From: a virus
DNA: 22,463 nt
Reading direction: 5' to 3' (one strand)
Virus record (IMG/VR): IMGVR_UViG_3300007640_000265
Location: 1 to 22,463 of that record
Positions 21,939 to 22,463 of the stretch are shown here, one piece after another. A model generated the notes under the pieces. It saw nothing but the letters and a program-made list of their open reading frames with translations, made no database searches and was not told where the DNA came from. A program made the translations under genes and the position numbers. The first letter of the stretch is position 1. Each line of letters opens with the position of its first letter.

Positions 21939-22175
21939 TCATTTTCGTTCCACCAGACGATCAAGTTTCTCGTCCAGCCTGTCTAACCTGTCGAGCACAC
22001 GAGTTATGTCGTGATGCACCTCGGCTTTTGTGATATACTCTTTCGCCATCTCTTCACGAGTGCGGTTAAGCAGGATTTGGATACGCTGCACCTCGGCATA
22101 CGCGCTACGAAGAATCCAACCTGTGAGTCCCAACGCAACGGTAAGCACCGCTGACCACAACATATCCATTTCCAT
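21939..22175 (-). CDS. Small anchored coiled-coil protein
   Basis: This 78-residue protein has an N-terminal transmembrane segment, MLWSAVLTVALGLTGWIL (about 5-22). A long charged coiled coil follows, ending ITRVLDRLDRLDEKLDRL with a regular seven-residue pattern. The topology resembles small virion or lysis-associated phage membrane proteins. The ATG at 22175 overlaps the previous stop as TAATG. It is the last gene before two tandem terminators. Family unknown. Confidence 0.75.
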   Translation of the reverse strand: MEMDMLWSAVLTVALGLTGWILRSAYAEVQRIQILLNRTREEMAKEYITKAEVHHDITRVLDRLDRLDEKLDRLVERK

Positions 22176-22408
22176 TATTCAGCCGCTACCTCTTGCGCGT
22201 TCTCTGGTGTATTTGCCAGAGATTCTTTGAGCATATCAATGAAGAACTTACGACCACCTTCTAGCTGGGTCGTGTTAAACCGTGTGGATGACAGCTTGCG
22301 ATCCAAGTCTGCAACGTGGTTTACCATTTCCTGCTGCTCGGCAGTCATGTCTTCAAAAGTGTATTCTTTGTCGTCGATGACGATAGGCGTTGTTTTTTTC
22401 TCAGCCAT
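22175..22408 (-). CDS. Small acidic protein, possibly DUF6447-like
   Basis: This 77-residue protein begins with a Lys/Thr-rich lead followed by IVIDDKEYTFEDMTAEQQEM and NHVADLDRKLSSTRFNTTQL, then a helix with KFFIDMLKESL. The pattern of a beta hairpin followed by two long helices is like small phage proteins of the DUF6447 group, but this match is only an impression. The ATG at 22408 has AGGAG about 9 bases upstream. It follows the end of another gene by 16 bases. Confidence 0.75.
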   Translation of the reverse strand: MAEKKTTPIVIDDKEYTFEDMTAEQQEMVNHVADLDRKLSSTRFNTTQLEGGRKFFIDMLKESLANTPENAQEVAAE

Positions 22409-22424
22409 TTGTCAGTCTCCTAGA

Positions 22425-22463
22425 TTAAGGGTTTGCAGTTGCCCAAGGGGCGGTTTCTACGGC
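22425..22463 (-). CDS. C-terminal end of an upstream gene
   Basis: The frame on the minus strand reads AVETAPWATANP and then TAA (22427-22425), 16 bases before the next ATG. Its frame is open to the window edge. The tail looks like the end of a structural protein, and the neighbouring gene is in the same orientation, so this is likely a gene cut by the window border. Another frame is also open over this short stretch, so confidence is limited. Confidence 0.4.
   Translation of the reverse strand, partial: AVETAPWATANP

Noticed and set aside
21762-21986. Plus-strand frame across the terminator gap
   Set aside because: It spans two hairpin terminators of the opposite strand and shows no coding features.
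1-22463. Integrase, attachment site, insertion sequence or tRNA
   Set aside because: None was seen on either strand, so lysogeny cannot be claimed from this window.

Overview
The window looks like part of a tailed dsDNA bacteriophage genome of the kind common in marine viromes, either a free phage or an assembled viral contig. No chromosomal housekeeping genes, tRNAs, rRNAs, CRISPR arrays, insertion sequences or integrase are visible. Nearly every gene is on the minus strand and tightly packed, with many ATGA, TAATG or TGATG stop/start overlaps. GC content is roughly mid-to-high 40s percent by eye. That is higher than the AT-rich phages of SAR11, so the host is more likely another marine proteobacterium (inference). 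Terminase, portal, capsid and DNA polymerase genes are not in the window. They presumably lie to the right (head genes) and left (polymerase).

Layout, read right to left in the direction of minus-strand transcription. (1) 22463-21939: end of an upstream gene and two small proteins, then two tandem hairpin terminators (about 21932-21873). (2) 21781-19489: a lysis cassette with several small membrane or unknown proteins, including a 54-aa gene at 21314-21150. It also holds a three-TM GTA-type holin, a TM plus coiled-coil protein resembling an inner-membrane spanin, and a GH19-type endolysin. (3) 19487-19428: a 40-bp palindrome and a TATAAT-type promoter. (4) 19405-8880: virion genes, with a large P22 gp10-like neck/tail protein, two small proteins, and four large Gly/Ala-rich or coiled-coil proteins likely to be internal or ejected virion proteins. 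(5) 8883-8650: a single plus-strand gene for a small predicted ribbon-helix-helix-type regulator, wedged between the virion and replication modules with essentially no spacing on either side. (6) 8647-840: recombination/replication module with DUF1064 nuclease, a coiled-coil protein, Sak4-like AAA ATPase, DUF669 (SSB-like) protein, DEAD/H helicase with zinc ribbon, three small proteins, a Cas4-like Fe-S nuclease and a Toprim-RepA primase/helicase. (7) 813-751: rho-independent terminator followed at once by a promoter. It serves a DUF3846-like protein, an HTH-like protein and a further gene running off the left edge.

The most unusual signals are regulatory. The octamer CCGAACAA occurs 12 times by hand count, in several reading frames, in both orientations and in intergenic DNA. 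It forms the arms of the 40-bp palindrome before the gp10-like gene. The antisense regulator gene has candidate promoters on both sides that share the 9-mer GCTTGGGAT, and one of them carries a perfect inverted repeat between its -35 and -10. Together these suggest a compact genetic switch between virion and replication genes. All of this is sequence inference and untested.
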